From contig JAEYQN010000031.1 of NCBI GenBank assembly GCA_023409995.1, positions 1 to 64,000 on the forward strand: 64,000 nt of DNA, in the 5' to 3' direction. Every line of letters begins with the position of its first letter. The stretch's first letter is position 1. Positions 34,311 to 42,446 of the stretch are shown here, one piece after another. This DNA comes from Cyanobacteria bacterium OH_CBB_238. Its GTDB lineage: Bacteria; Cyanobacteriota; Vampirovibrionia; Gastranaerophilales; Gastranaerophilaceae. The notes under the pieces were generated by a model. That model had not been told where the DNA came from, did not search any database, and was given only the letters and a program-made list of their open reading frames with translations. The position numbers and the translations under genes are program-made.

Positions 34311-35468
34311 ATGAGAATTTTGATAATTGGTTCAGATGCAAACGCATATGCTTTAGCAAAATATATGAGCGAACTAAAAAAGGTCGACTTGGTTTTTGTT
34401 GCTCCTGGAAATAAGTATATATGTGATTTTGCGACTTCGGTTGATATTCCTGCTTCAGATGTTGATGAGTTGGTAGATTTTGCTAAAGCATATGAAATCA
34501 CTCTGACTGTGGTTGTTTCAGAGGTAGCAGTTAATAATTCTATTTCGACACTTTTTGCAAAAAATGGTCTTCATATTTTTGCTCCAACATTAGATGCAGC
34601 ACGAGTATCTATTAGCAAGTCGTCCGCTAAAAAAACATTATATAAGCTAAGGGTTCAAACACCAAAATTTGGTATTTTTGATCGAGAAAATGTTGCAGTC
34701 GATTATGCACGAAAGTCGAAATACCCATTAGTTGTTAAGACAGATACTCACTCAGATTCGGAAAAACCAGTATTTTGTTCTTCTTTTAAAAAGGCTAAGA
34801 GAGCAATTGAGCTGTTTTTTGAGTCCTTTAATAAAAAAATTATTGTTGAAGATTATGTAGATGCCAAGCTTGTATCTTTTTATGTTTTAACTGATGGTTT
34901 TTCTGCTTTTCCGATTGGAAGAGTTTGCAAAAGAACTTTTGACAACGATTCTTTGATTTCATATAGCCCAGATTATTATATATCTGATGAGGTTGAGTCA
35001 AAGATAATGAGTAAGGTTGTGTATCCCATAATTGATGAAATTGCAAAACACTCATCTCCATATGTTGGGGTATTGGGGATTGATCTTTTACTAAGAAGGG
35101 ATAATTTTAGTGTTTTAGAGTTTAATCCTTTTTATACTGGTGTTGATCTACAATGCATGCTTCCATTGCTTGAAAATGACTTTGCTGAATTGTGTTTGGC
35201 TGCAACATATGGTTCTTTATCTGACGAATACACCTATTTGTCATTTAGTGATAAAGTCTCAATTTCAATGAAAATTGCAACTTATATTAAAGATGTTGAT
35301 TTTGGTGATTGTAAGGTAACTTATGATTTTGACGGTAGTACAATTGTTACTTCATTGGCCTCTACCTTAACGAAAGCAGTTGAACGTTTGATAAATGTTA
35401 TGGATTATATCGAAGATTATGAATATGATAAAACTTCTTTGCTTTCAATTCTTGAAAGTAGGCTATAA
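34311..35468 (+). CDS. Divergent phosphoribosylamine-glycine ligase (PurD-like ATP-grasp)
   Basis: A 385-aa ATP-grasp protein aligned by eye with PurD: N-terminal ILIIGSDANAYALA (normally GSGGREHAL), VAPGN, a YPLVVKTD nucleotide strand, KIIVEDYVDAKLVSF, and YVGVLGIDLLL...VLEFNPF followed by LPLLENDF. Several PurD signatures are lost, among them the GMGAYSP loop and the FGDPE part of EFNARFGDPE, but the metal-binding Glu and Asn of EFN remain. It is 35-40 aa shorter than typical PurD. Activity as GAR synthetase is uncertain. It lies just upstream of ylxR-infB, where nusA usually stands. Confidence 0.7.
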   Translation: MRILIIGSDANAYALAKYMSELKKVDLVFVAPGNKYICDFATSVDIPASDVDELVDFAKAYEITLTVVVSEVAVNNSISTLFAKNGLHIFAPTLDAARVSISKSSAKKTLYKLRVQTPKFGIFDRENVAVDYARKSKYPLVVKTDTHSDSEKPVFCSSFKKAKRAIELFFESFNKKIIVEDYVDAKLVSFYVLTDGFSAFPIGRVCKRTFDNDSLISYSPDYYISDEVESKIMSKVVYPIIDEIAKHSSPYVGVLGIDLLLRRDNFSVLEFNPFYTGVDLQCMLPLLENDFAELCLAATYGSLSDEYTYLSFSDKVSISMKIATYIKDVDFGDCKVTYDFDGSTIVTSLASTLTKAVERLINVMDYIEDYEYDKTSLLSILESRL

Positions 35469-35732
35469 GTGTCCAGAAAAGATAAATTCTTGAGACGTTG
35501 TATTTCTTGTTTTGAATTTAAAGAAAAAAAACAAATGATAAGAGTTATGAAGGAACATAGTTGTGGCGATATTATTGTGCAGCCGACAAATAATAGATTT
35601 GGACGTTCTCTTTACATATGCAAAAATATTGACTGTATAAATAATGCATTCAAAAAAATGAAAATTTTTAAAATATTGAAAATTGGCAAGGATAATATTC
35701 TGGAAGAAAAAATTAGAACTGTACTTGAATAA
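35469..35732 (+). CDS. ylxR: YlxR family RNA-binding protein (DUF448)
   Basis: An 87-aa YlxR protein. Conserved are RRCISCFEFKEKKQMIRV with a Cys pair, and FGRSLYICKNIDC, the GRxxYxC signature. Relatives bind RNA or act with RNase P or transcription, and nearly always lie between nusA and infB. Here it directly follows the purD-like stop and starts with GTG at 35469. Its 3' end contains the putative infB promoter. Confidence 0.9.
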   Translation: MSRKDKFLRRCISCFEFKEKKQMIRVMKEHSCGDIIVQPTNNRFGRSLYICKNIDCINNAFKKMKIFKILKIGKDNILEEKIRTVLE

Positions 35733-35754
35733 TAAATTGTGTTAAAACTATAAT
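35725..35754 (+). promoter_or_regulatory. Putative infB promoter
   Basis: TTGAAT (35725-35730), an 18-nt spacer and a perfect TATAAT (35749-35754), 28 nt before the infB ATG. The -35 box lies inside the end of ylxR. Confidence 0.55.
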
Positions 35755-35782
35755 AAGGGTAATTAGGAGAAGTAAAACACTA

Positions 35783-38470
35783 ATGACAGTAGAAAATAAA
35801 AGGGTATATGAGGTCGCAAAAGAGCTGGGCAAGTCTAATAAAGAGATAATTGAATGCCTAGAGAATAAACTTGGAGTGATGGGCAAGTCTCACTCAAGTA
35901 CATTGTCTGCTTCACAGGTCAGTAGATTGAAAGATGCATTGAAACCATCAGGGAATGCTGTTGATGCAAAGAAACCAAAAGCTTTTGTAGTTAAAAAAGC
36001 AAAAGTTGAACATAAAGAATCTGAAACAGTTAGTTCTGACAGTTCATCAAATATTGCCCCAGTACCATCTCCTTCAATTCCTAACAGAATTGAAAATGAA
36101 AAACCTGCTACTTCTGTTAATAGGCCTAATTCATCCACTCCTGATATGAGATCATTGTTAGAATACAATAATAGAAATAGTCAAAAAAGACGTGAAGAAG
36201 AATTTAGAGCTAATAGAGCAAAAAGACAGGAATCCGACCAGCGTCCACAAAGGCCTGACGGAACTAATGTTAGACCTGCTGGAGCTAATACAAGGCCTGC
36301 TGGACAAGGCTTTAATAGAAATAACCAAGCTGGAAGACCATCTCAACCACCAACTCAAAGGCCAACTTATCATCCCGATAGAAGAAATGTAATAGTGCCA
36401 CGAGGACCTCAAAGACCACCTAGACCTCAGGATTCCCAGAAGCCAGCTCCTCAAGGACAAGATAGGCCGCAGGATCCAAATAAACAGCCGGTTAAAAGAC
36501 ATATTATTTCTCAAGAAATATATGATTCAAAATCTCCTGCTAAGAAAAAAGTTGTAAAAGGCAAAGAAAAACAATATAAGTCTAAAGAAGAATTGCAAGA
36601 GTTAATAAGCTTAGAAAAAGCTATTTCTCAAAAACATAAGAAAAAATCAAAAACTTCAGAGGAAGACATTGCTATTACCAAAGTAGTACTTAATCAAGTG
36701 CTAACAGTTGGTGAACTTGCAGATAAAATAAAAAAATCGCCAGCAGAAATTGTTAGATTTTTGATGATGCAAGGCGTTTTGGCTACAGTAAATCAAGTAA
36801 TTGATGTTAAAACCCAAAAACAAGTTTGCGAAAGCTTTGAAATAGAAACAGCTGATGAAGATGTTGAAGCTTTTATTCAAGAAGAAATCGCAAAAGAAGA
36901 AAAAGCAAAAATCATAAGCGAGACTGATCAAAAACTCTTAAAATTAAGGGCTCCTGTTGTTAGTATTATGGGACACGTTGACCACGGTAAAACGACGTTG
37001 CTTGATTCGATTCGTGCTTCTAAACACAAAATTGTGTCTACAGAAGTTGGCGGTATTACTCAATCAATAGGTGCTTATACTGTATATTTAGAAGACAATA
37101 ACGATAAAAAAATTGTATTTATCGATACACCTGGTCACGAAGCCTTCACGGAGATGAGAGCTCGTGGTGCAAAGGCTACAGATATTGCAATTCTTGTTGT
37201 TGCTGCAGACGATGGAATAATGCCTCAAACTATTGAAGCAATTAATCATGCAAAAGCTGCTGAAGTTCCAATTTTGGTGGCTGTAAATAAAATGGATAAG
37301 CCTGGAGCAAATCCTGATAAAATAATGCAACAACTTACTGAGCATGGTTTGGTTCCCGAAGAATGGGGCGGAGAAACTATTTGTGTTAAGGTGAGTGCGC
37401 TTCAGGGTGCTGGTATAGACGAGCTTCTTGAGTATATTTTATTGATGGCAGAAATGCAGAATCTTAAAGCAAATCCTTCAGCAAAGGCTACTGGTGTTGT
37501 TATTGAGGCAAATCTAGATAAAGGCAAAGGACCAGTTGCAACATTGTTGGTGCAAAATGGAACTCTCTCTACAGGTGATTGTTGTGTGGTAGGAACTGTT
37601 GCGGGTAAAGTTAGAGCATTGTTGTCCGACTCTGGAGAAAGAGTTAAAAAAGCAGGGCCATCGACTCCTGTTGAGATCCTTGGACTTACTGATGTTCCTC
37701 AAGCTGGTGACTTCTTTGAAGTTGTTGAGAATGAAAAAGCAATGAAGTCAATTGCTCAAGGTAGAAAAGATAAGGAAAGAAATTCTAGGTTAGAAGCAAT
37801 GATGCCTTCTCATGTTAGAAATGAAGTTGTTGGTTCTAGTGAAGATGAAATTCAAAAATTGAACTTGATTATAAAAGCTAATACACATGGTTCAGCAGAG
37901 GCGGTGTCTCAGGCAGTGGGGCAATTAGAGTCTAAAGAAATTTTGACAAAAATTGTACATGTTGGTGTTGGTGATATTTCTGAAGCTGATGTAATGCTAG
38001 CTAGTGCTAGTAATGCTATAATTTTGGGCTTTACTGTTAAAGAAGATTCTAATGCTCAGTTAGCGGCAGAAAAACATGGAGTAAACATAAAAAAATATAA
38101 TATTATATACCAAGTCTTAGAAGACCTAGAACAAACTATGTTGAGTTTATTACAACCTGAAATAAAAGAGGTTAATCTTGGTCAAGCAGAAGTCAGACAG
38201 GTATTTACCGTTGGTAAAACATCTAGAATAGCTGGTTGTTATGTAACTGAAGGTAAAATTGTAAGAAATAAAACGGCTGTTCTTATTCGTAATGGTGTTG
38301 AGATCTTTAAAGGTCAAATTGATCAACTTAAGAGATTTAAAGATGATGCTAAAGAAGTTGCTCAAGGCTTTGAGTGTGGTATTTCTTTTGCTAAGTTTAA
38401 TGACATCCAAGAAGGTGATATAATAAAAGTAACAACAACTGAAGAAGTTGAAAGACAAGTTTTGGTATAG
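35783..38470 (+). CDS. infB: Translation initiation factor IF-2
   Basis: IF-2 is the GTPase that places initiator tRNA on the ribosome. At 895 aa it has an IF2_N domain (residues 5-55), a long low-complexity stretch (about 110-240) rich in Arg, Pro and Gln, a second IF2_N-type domain (about 300-360), and the G domain with GHVDHGKTT at 397-405, DTPGHEAF and NKMD. Domains II-IV follow to the end (VLEDLEQTML, TVGKTSRIAGCYV). The AGGAG is 13 nt from the ATG, longer than usual. rbfA and truB follow, the standard order. Confidence 0.98.
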   Translation: MTVENKRVYEVAKELGKSNKEIIECLENKLGVMGKSHSSTLSASQVSRLKDALKPSGNAVDAKKPKAFVVKKAKVEHKESETVSSDSSSNIAPVPSPSIPNRIENEKPATSVNRPNSSTPDMRSLLEYNNRNSQKRREEEFRANRAKRQESDQRPQRPDGTNVRPAGANTRPAGQGFNRNNQAGRPSQPPTQRPTYHPDRRNVIVPRGPQRPPRPQDSQKPAPQGQDRPQDPNKQPVKRHIISQEIYDSKSPAKKKVVKGKEKQYKSKEELQELISLEKAISQKHKKKSKTSEEDIAITKVVLNQVLTVGELADKIKKSPAEIVRFLMMQGVLATVNQVIDVKTQKQVCESFEIETADEDVEAFIQEEIAKEEKAKIISETDQKLLKLRAPVVSIMGHVDHGKTTLLDSIRASKHKIVSTEVGGITQSIGAYTVYLEDNNDKKIVFIDTPGHEAFTEMRARGAKATDIAILVVAADDGIMPQTIEAINHAKAAEVPILVAVNKMDKPGANPDKIMQQLTEHGLVPEEWGGETICVKVSALQGAGIDELLEYILLMAEMQNLKANPSAKATGVVIEANLDKGKGPVATLLVQNGTLSTGDCCVVGTVAGKVRALLSDSGERVKKAGPSTPVEILGLTDVPQAGDFFEVVENEKAMKSIAQGRKDKERNSRLEAMMPSHVRNEVVGSSEDEIQKLNLIIKANTHGSAEAVSQAVGQLESKEILTKIVHVGVGDISEADVMLASASNAIILGFTVKEDSNAQLAAEKHGVNIKKYNIIYQVLEDLEQTMLSLLQPEIKEVNLGQAEVRQVFTVGKTSRIAGCYVTEGKIVRNKTAVLIRNGVEIFKGQIDQLKRFKDDAKEVAQGFECGISFAKFNDIQEGDIIKVTTTEEVERQVLV

Positions 38471-38482
38471 AGAAAGATTATT

Positions 38483-38833
38483 ATGTCACTACGAAATGAG
38501 AGAGTAAGAAAAACCTTAATGAAAGAAATTGCTGATATTATTCAGCGTCATATTAGAGACCCCAGAATTGCTGGTGTAGTTTCTATTACTGATATTGAAC
38601 TTTCGCACGATAATTCATTTGCTAAGGTGTATTTTTCAGTTTTTGCTTCAGATGAAGCAAAAAAACAGACGATTCTTGCTCTAGATGAAAATACTTCAAA
38701 AATTCGTTATGAAGTAGGTAAAAGAATTCGTCTAAGATTGACTCCAGAGTTAAAGTTTATTTCTGATGACTCTATTGCAAGGGGCACAAAGGTTACTGAG
38801 ATAATTAATAAAATCTCACGCGGAGAAATCTAG
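38483..38833 (+). CDS. rbfA: Ribosome-binding factor A
   Basis: RbfA, a 116-aa KH-fold 30S assembly factor. Conserved: RVRKTLMKEIADIIQRHI at the start, DPRIAGVVSITDIELSHDNSFAKVYFS, IRYEVGKRIRLRLTPELKF. It lies 12 nt after infB and 5 nt before truB, in the common infB-rbfA-truB unit. The AGAAAG spacer before the ATG serves as a weak Shine-Dalgarno. Confidence 0.97.
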   Translation: MSLRNERVRKTLMKEIADIIQRHIRDPRIAGVVSITDIELSHDNSFAKVYFSVFASDEAKKQTILALDENTSKIRYEVGKRIRLRLTPELKFISDDSIARGTKVTEIINKISRGEI

Positions 38834-38838
38834 TTTTA

Positions 38839-39699
38839 ATGTTTGGCTTTTTGAATGTAAACAAACCTAAGGGAATGACATCCCATGATGTTGTTGCAAA
38901 GTTAAGGCGTATTTTAAAAATTAAACAAATAGGACATGCTGGTACATTAGATCCTTTAGCATCTGGTGTTTTGCCAATAGCTGTAGGCAAATCTACCAGA
39001 TTAATTGAATATTTTTCGGATGAAAAAGCATATAAAGTTACGCTTGCTTTGTGTAAAACCTCTAATACCTGTGATGTTGAGGGTGAAATAGTTGATCATC
39101 CTTTTAAGTTTGTTTCTGAAGAGGAGTTCTGTGCAGCTACTAAAGAATTTATTGGTGATATAACACAAATACCTCCTGCGCATAGCGCTGTTCACTATAA
39201 TGGTAAGAGGCTTTATGAGTTGGCTAGAAAAGGAATCATTCCTGATGACATTCCTGCGCGGAAAGTAGCTGTGTCAAAAATAGTAGTAGATAGTTTTAAT
39301 TGTGAGAAAGGTCTTGCAGTTCTAGATATAGATTGTTCCAAGGGTACTTATATTCGCTCAATAGTCAGAGATTTGGGAAATGTTTTAGGTGTTGGTGCTG
39401 TTATGACTGATTTGGTACGGACGGCATCTAGTTCTTTTGCTTTGTCAAATTCGCTGTGTCTTACACCTGATCTTGATTATTCTTTTCTGCAAAATTCATT
39501 GATTAATCCTCTTGAAGTTTTATCATATAATCAAAAAACATTATCTGTTGAAGAGTTGCAAAAAGTTAAGAATGGTCAATCTTTATCTGGTAATTGCTAT
39601 AATGCTAGTGAGCTGATTTCTTTGACTTATGAAGGTAAACTGGTTGCAATAGCTGAGTCAGACAATGAATTTTTAAAAATAAAGAAGGTGTTTTTATGA
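38839..39699 (+). CDS. truB: tRNA pseudouridine-55 synthase
   Basis: TruB makes pseudouridine 55 in the T loop of tRNAs. At 286 aa it has NVNKPKGMTSHDVVAKLR, the catalytic Asp in GHAGTLDPLASGVLPIAVG, the Tyr in YKVTLAL, and CSKGTYIRSIVRDLG. The C-terminal PUA part is short. GGAG sits 13 nt upstream of the ATG. Its stop overlaps the next gene's ATG by 4 nt (ATGA). Confidence 0.97.
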   Translation: MFGFLNVNKPKGMTSHDVVAKLRRILKIKQIGHAGTLDPLASGVLPIAVGKSTRLIEYFSDEKAYKVTLALCKTSNTCDVEGEIVDHPFKFVSEEEFCAATKEFIGDITQIPPAHSAVHYNGKRLYELARKGIIPDDIPARKVAVSKIVVDSFNCEKGLAVLDIDCSKGTYIRSIVRDLGNVLGVGAVMTDLVRTASSSFALSNSLCLTPDLDYSFLQNSLINPLEVLSYNQKTLSVEELQKVKNGQSLSGNCYNASELISLTYEGKLVAIAESDNEFLKIKKVFL

Positions 39700-40562
39700 A
39701 AAAATTATTATTTGTATTTTTAGCGCTTTTTATAACCAGTCCGGTTCTTGCTTATGATTACTCTCAAATGTGCCCAATTCCTCCATATCCAGTAAGTAAT
39801 AAATTTGCCCAGATTATTTCAACAGCAACAGGTACCAATTTTTTATTAACCCAAGTTGCTGAGTCAGTTATGGAAAAGAGCTTAAAGAAAGAACTCGATT
39901 CTAATTTTCAAGTGAATATAAAACCATATGGGGCAAAAAACTTTATTGATGGAAAATTTAGAGAATTAACAGTATCTTCTCCAAAAATTGTTTATTCAGG
40001 GACGAGTGTTTCTGACTTTCATGCTTCAACAATGTGTAATTACAATCATGTTGTATTAAAAAAACATGACATTGCTTTTGCTGAAAATTTTGTTTTGAGA
40101 TATTCAACATTGATTACAAATAAAGATTTGCAATATACTACAGCATCAAAAGAATATTCTTCATTACTGAATAAACTTACTGTTTCAGTTGGTAATAAAA
40201 TTTTATTCAAAGTTTTTGATCCGAATGCAGTTATCGAAAATAACAGAATTAAATTTTCATTTAAAGTTATAACCCCTCTATTTTTTGTAGATGAAGTTTC
40301 TACTGTGAATTTGAGCACTTCACTATCTGTCAAAAATGAAAAATTAGTATTTTCAGACATCTCTACAGGAGATAAGTCAGATGCCTACAATCATGCTCTT
40401 GGTAAAATGCTTACTGTAATAAATAAACTAAATCCTTTAACTTATAATGTTCCTGTTTCAAAGTCAGCAGAAGGAATATTAAAGGTTCAAAATGTTAAAA
40501 TAACTAATAGCAAAATTTACGTTGATGGGGTCTTTATTATTCCCAAAAATTATGCTATGTAA
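39696..40562 (+). CDS. Exported LmeA/DUF2993-like lipid-binding protein candidate
   Basis: A 288-aa protein with a clear signal peptide (MKKLLFVFLALF, cleavage likely after LAY at about 20). The mature part is mainly beta-strand. The pattern of VEKSLKKELDS near residue 60, GKFRELTVSSPKIVY and IDVxxxxFKxxxP-type strands suggests the DUF2993/LmeA phospholipid-binding family common in cyanobacteria, but the match is by eye only. AAGGTG precedes the ATG, which overlaps truB. It is followed by a GerMN protein, so both may act in the envelope. Confidence 0.55.
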   Translation: MKKLLFVFLALFITSPVLAYDYSQMCPIPPYPVSNKFAQIISTATGTNFLLTQVAESVMEKSLKKELDSNFQVNIKPYGAKNFIDGKFRELTVSSPKIVYSGTSVSDFHASTMCNYNHVVLKKHDIAFAENFVLRYSTLITNKDLQYTTASKEYSSLLNKLTVSVGNKILFKVFDPNAVIENNRIKFSFKVITPLFFVDEVSTVNLSTSLSVKNEKLVFSDISTGDKSDAYNHALGKMLTVINKLNPLTYNVPVSKSAEGILKVQNVKITNSKIYVDGVFIIPKNYAM

Positions 40563-40579
40563 TAGTAAAGGTGGTTTTT

Positions 40580-41203
40580 ATGAGTGTTTTTTCGAAAATA
40601 GTTGTTGCGTTATTAATAGCATTGTCATTAATGTATGTTAAAAATAAATTTTTTGATGACTTTAGCATTGATTTTTTAAATAAAGAAAAGAATGTAAATG
40701 TAGCAAAAACTGATGAAAGAAATCAAGATAAAGAACTTAATCTGCCAGAAATAAAACAGTCTATGAAAGAAGAAGTAAAAACTCAAATTCAAGTTTATTT
40801 TGTCACATTGGATAATTCTGGAAAAATTAAGTTTGAAACTTCAAAGAAACAAATTGATTCAAAAGACAATAAATTAGACTCAGCTGTTAAGTTTTTGTTG
40901 AGTGGGCCAACTTATTCTGATAAGACTCGAGGAATATACTCTGAAATTCCAAAAGGTACAAAATTACTCGGATTACAATCTAAAGGTAAAAATATAATTA
41001 TAAATGTAAGTTCTGATTTTCAGTATGGGGGAGGAACAGATAGTACATATGCAAGAATGAAGCAACTTATAAAAACAGTTTTGCCTTACACAAATGGTAA
41101 AAATGTTTATTTGTATATTGATGGTAAGCAAGCAGACGTGATTGGTGGCGAAGGAATAATGATTTCACAGCCATTGAGTGAGAATTCATTAGATGGAGAA
41201 TAA
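40580..41203 (+). CDS. Membrane-anchored GerMN-domain protein
   Basis: About 207 aa. One N-terminal membrane helix (residues about 5-22, VFSKIVVALLIALSLMYV), a charged linker, and a GerMN domain (about 75-195). The GerMN is suggested by LDSAVKFLLSGPT, GTKLLGLQSKGKNIIINVSSDF and the LIKTVLPYTNGKNVYLYIDG segment. In Bacillus, GerM works with SpoIID/SpoIIQ at the forespore envelope; in non-sporulating bacteria the role is unknown. A SpoIID-like gene lies at 42447. AAAGGTGG lies 5 nt before the ATG at 40580. Confidence 0.75.
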   Translation: MSVFSKIVVALLIALSLMYVKNKFFDDFSIDFLNKEKNVNVAKTDERNQDKELNLPEIKQSMKEEVKTQIQVYFVTLDNSGKIKFETSKKQIDSKDNKLDSAVKFLLSGPTYSDKTRGIYSEIPKGTKLLGLQSKGKNIIINVSSDFQYGGGTDSTYARMKQLIKTVLPYTNGKNVYLYIDGKQADVIGGEGIMISQPLSENSLDGE

Positions 41204-41468
41204 AGATTTAGATTATTATTTAGGTCTAGATTGGACCTTGATAGAGGGTACTGACCTTGATTTCAACGGAAATGAATATCACTACATTGAAATTAAAGAG
41301 ATCCCAAGTTTTGCATACTGTGCGAAAACAAAAGAACTGGCACTTGCGAATTATAAGACTCAGCTTAAATGGTCACTCCAGGTTATGTTGATGGATGAGG
41401 ACTGCGTAATAAAAGAGCCAGGAGAAGATGACGAGGATGATATTGATTGGGAAGCTCTATGTCCTTAA
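41193..41468 (+). CDS. HicB-fold-like acidic protein without a HicA partner
   Basis: A 91-aa acidic protein. Residues about 25-70 (YHYIEIKEIPSFAYCAKTKELALANYK, then LKWSLQVML) follow the HicB antitoxin pattern: strand, P-G/S turn, a threonine-helix and a second strand ending in a proline. The C terminus (DDEDDIDWEALCP) is extremely acidic. No HicA-like dsRNA-binding toxin gene is adjacent, so this is probably not a toxin-antitoxin pair. The ATG overlaps the GerMN gene by 11 nt. It ends before an AT-rich gap. Confidence 0.5.
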   Translation: MENKDLDYYLGLDWTLIEGTDLDFNGNEYHYIEIKEIPSFAYCAKTKELALANYKTQLKWSLQVMLMDEDCVIKEPGEDDEDDIDWEALCP

Positions 41469-41630
41469 GTTTATTTGTAGTTGTTGCGTATATCTTTGTA
41501 TCTTATTCAAATAAATAGCAAAAATAATAATTTCTGTTTTTTAAATTGCATAGAGATATAGATTTAATCTAAAAAGACTTTTGTATTAAGTGCATGTTTG
41601 CTGAAAAGTTATAATAAAGAGGAGGAATTT

Positions 41631-41948
41631 GTGCAAATTATTACTGGAATTAGCCAAAATAGCTATGTGTCAGACGTAAAATCTTCTGAGTATGCAAAGA
41701 TTGGAGCTTTTATGGGATTAAGCAGTGGTCTGTTCAAATCTTATTGCTTAAATAAAAATGTAAAGTCGATAATTGATACTTATGAAAAAGGTATTAACCC
41801 TATGTCCAAAGTAAGAAAAGTTGGATTAGTTTCTTCTTCTCTTGTGGCATCTCTTTCTATAACAGCTGGGGCTGCTCTTCTGGGTGCGGTGCTTGGACAT
41901 GCTTTTAAGCAATTTAGTAATGGCTTTTCTAAAAATAAATCTATGTAA
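41631..41948 (+). CDS. Small membrane-associated protein of unknown function
   Basis: A 105-aa hypothetical starting with GTG at 41631, six nt after AGGAGG. A hydrophobic segment at about residues 23-35 (AFMGLSSGLFKS) and a longer one at about 68-90 (SSLVASLSITAGAALLGAVLG) suggest a membrane-linked protein with a basic end. It resembles in length and layout the gene at 9227. The 162 nt upstream (41469-41630) contain no other gene and no clear promoter match. No family is recognised. Confidence 0.55.
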   Translation: MQIITGISQNSYVSDVKSSEYAKIGAFMGLSSGLFKSYCLNKNVKSIIDTYEKGINPMSKVRKVGLVSSSLVASLSITAGAALLGAVLGHAFKQFSNGFSKNKSM

Positions 41949-41965
41949 TTCTTATTTTTAAACTC

Positions 41966-41997
41966 AAAAGCCTATCAGGTGAACCCGATAGGCTTTT
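41966..41997. terminator. Bidirectional terminator
   Basis: An 11-bp stem, AAAAGCCTATC (41966-41976) pairing with GATAGGCTTTT (41986-41996), with a GGTGAACC inner stem-loop. It sits between the plus-strand small gene and the convergent hup. Confidence 0.85.
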
Positions 41998-42014
41998 AAA
42001 CTTGTAAGAAATTG

Positions 42015-42287
42015 TTATTTAACAACTTCTTTGAATTTTTTACCAGCAGAGAATGCAGGAACTGTTTTAGCAGCAATTTTAATTGTTGCGCCTGTTTGTG
42101 GGTTACGGCCAGTTCTAGCAGCTCTTTTTCTAGCTTCGAAAGTACCAAAGCCAACTAAAGTAACTTTTTTACCTTTAGCAACAGTTTTTTGAACTGTATC
42201 GATAGTAGCGCTGATTACATCAGCAGCCGCTTTTTGTGAAACTTTAGCTTTTTTAGCAACTTCTTTTACTAATTCTTCTTTGTTCAT
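42015..42287 (-). CDS. hup: HU family DNA-binding protein
   Basis: A 90-aa histone-like HU protein that bends DNA and organises the nucleoid. It has the helical N-terminal dimerisation part (LVKEVAKKAKVSQKAAADVI), then GKKVTLVGFGTFEARKRAARTGRNPQTGATI with the beta-arm and the terminal PAFSAGKKFKEVV. The strong GGGAGG before the ATG and a good promoter indicate high expression. Confidence 0.97.
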   Translation of the reverse strand: MNKEELVKEVAKKAKVSQKAAADVISATIDTVQKTVAKGKKVTLVGFGTFEARKRAARTGRNPQTGATIKIAAKTVPAFSAGKKFKEVVK

Positions 42288-42316
42288 AAGAACCTCCCTT
42301 TTAGTTTACATATGCT

Positions 42317-42344
42317 ATTATACCTATTTTTATTCTTTTAGCAA
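42317..42344 (-). promoter_or_regulatory. hup promoter
   Basis: Minus strand TTGCTA (42344-42339), a 16-nt spacer, TATAAT (42322-42317), followed 29 nt later by the ATG with GGGAGG just before it. Confidence 0.7.
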
Positions 42345-42446
42345 GCTTTTTTCAAAAAAAAATCTATATAAAATCAAACATAGTAAGAATTTCCAGAATT
42401 TGAAAGGGTATACTCTGGCTGAAATCCTTTCTAGGAAAGAAATTTA

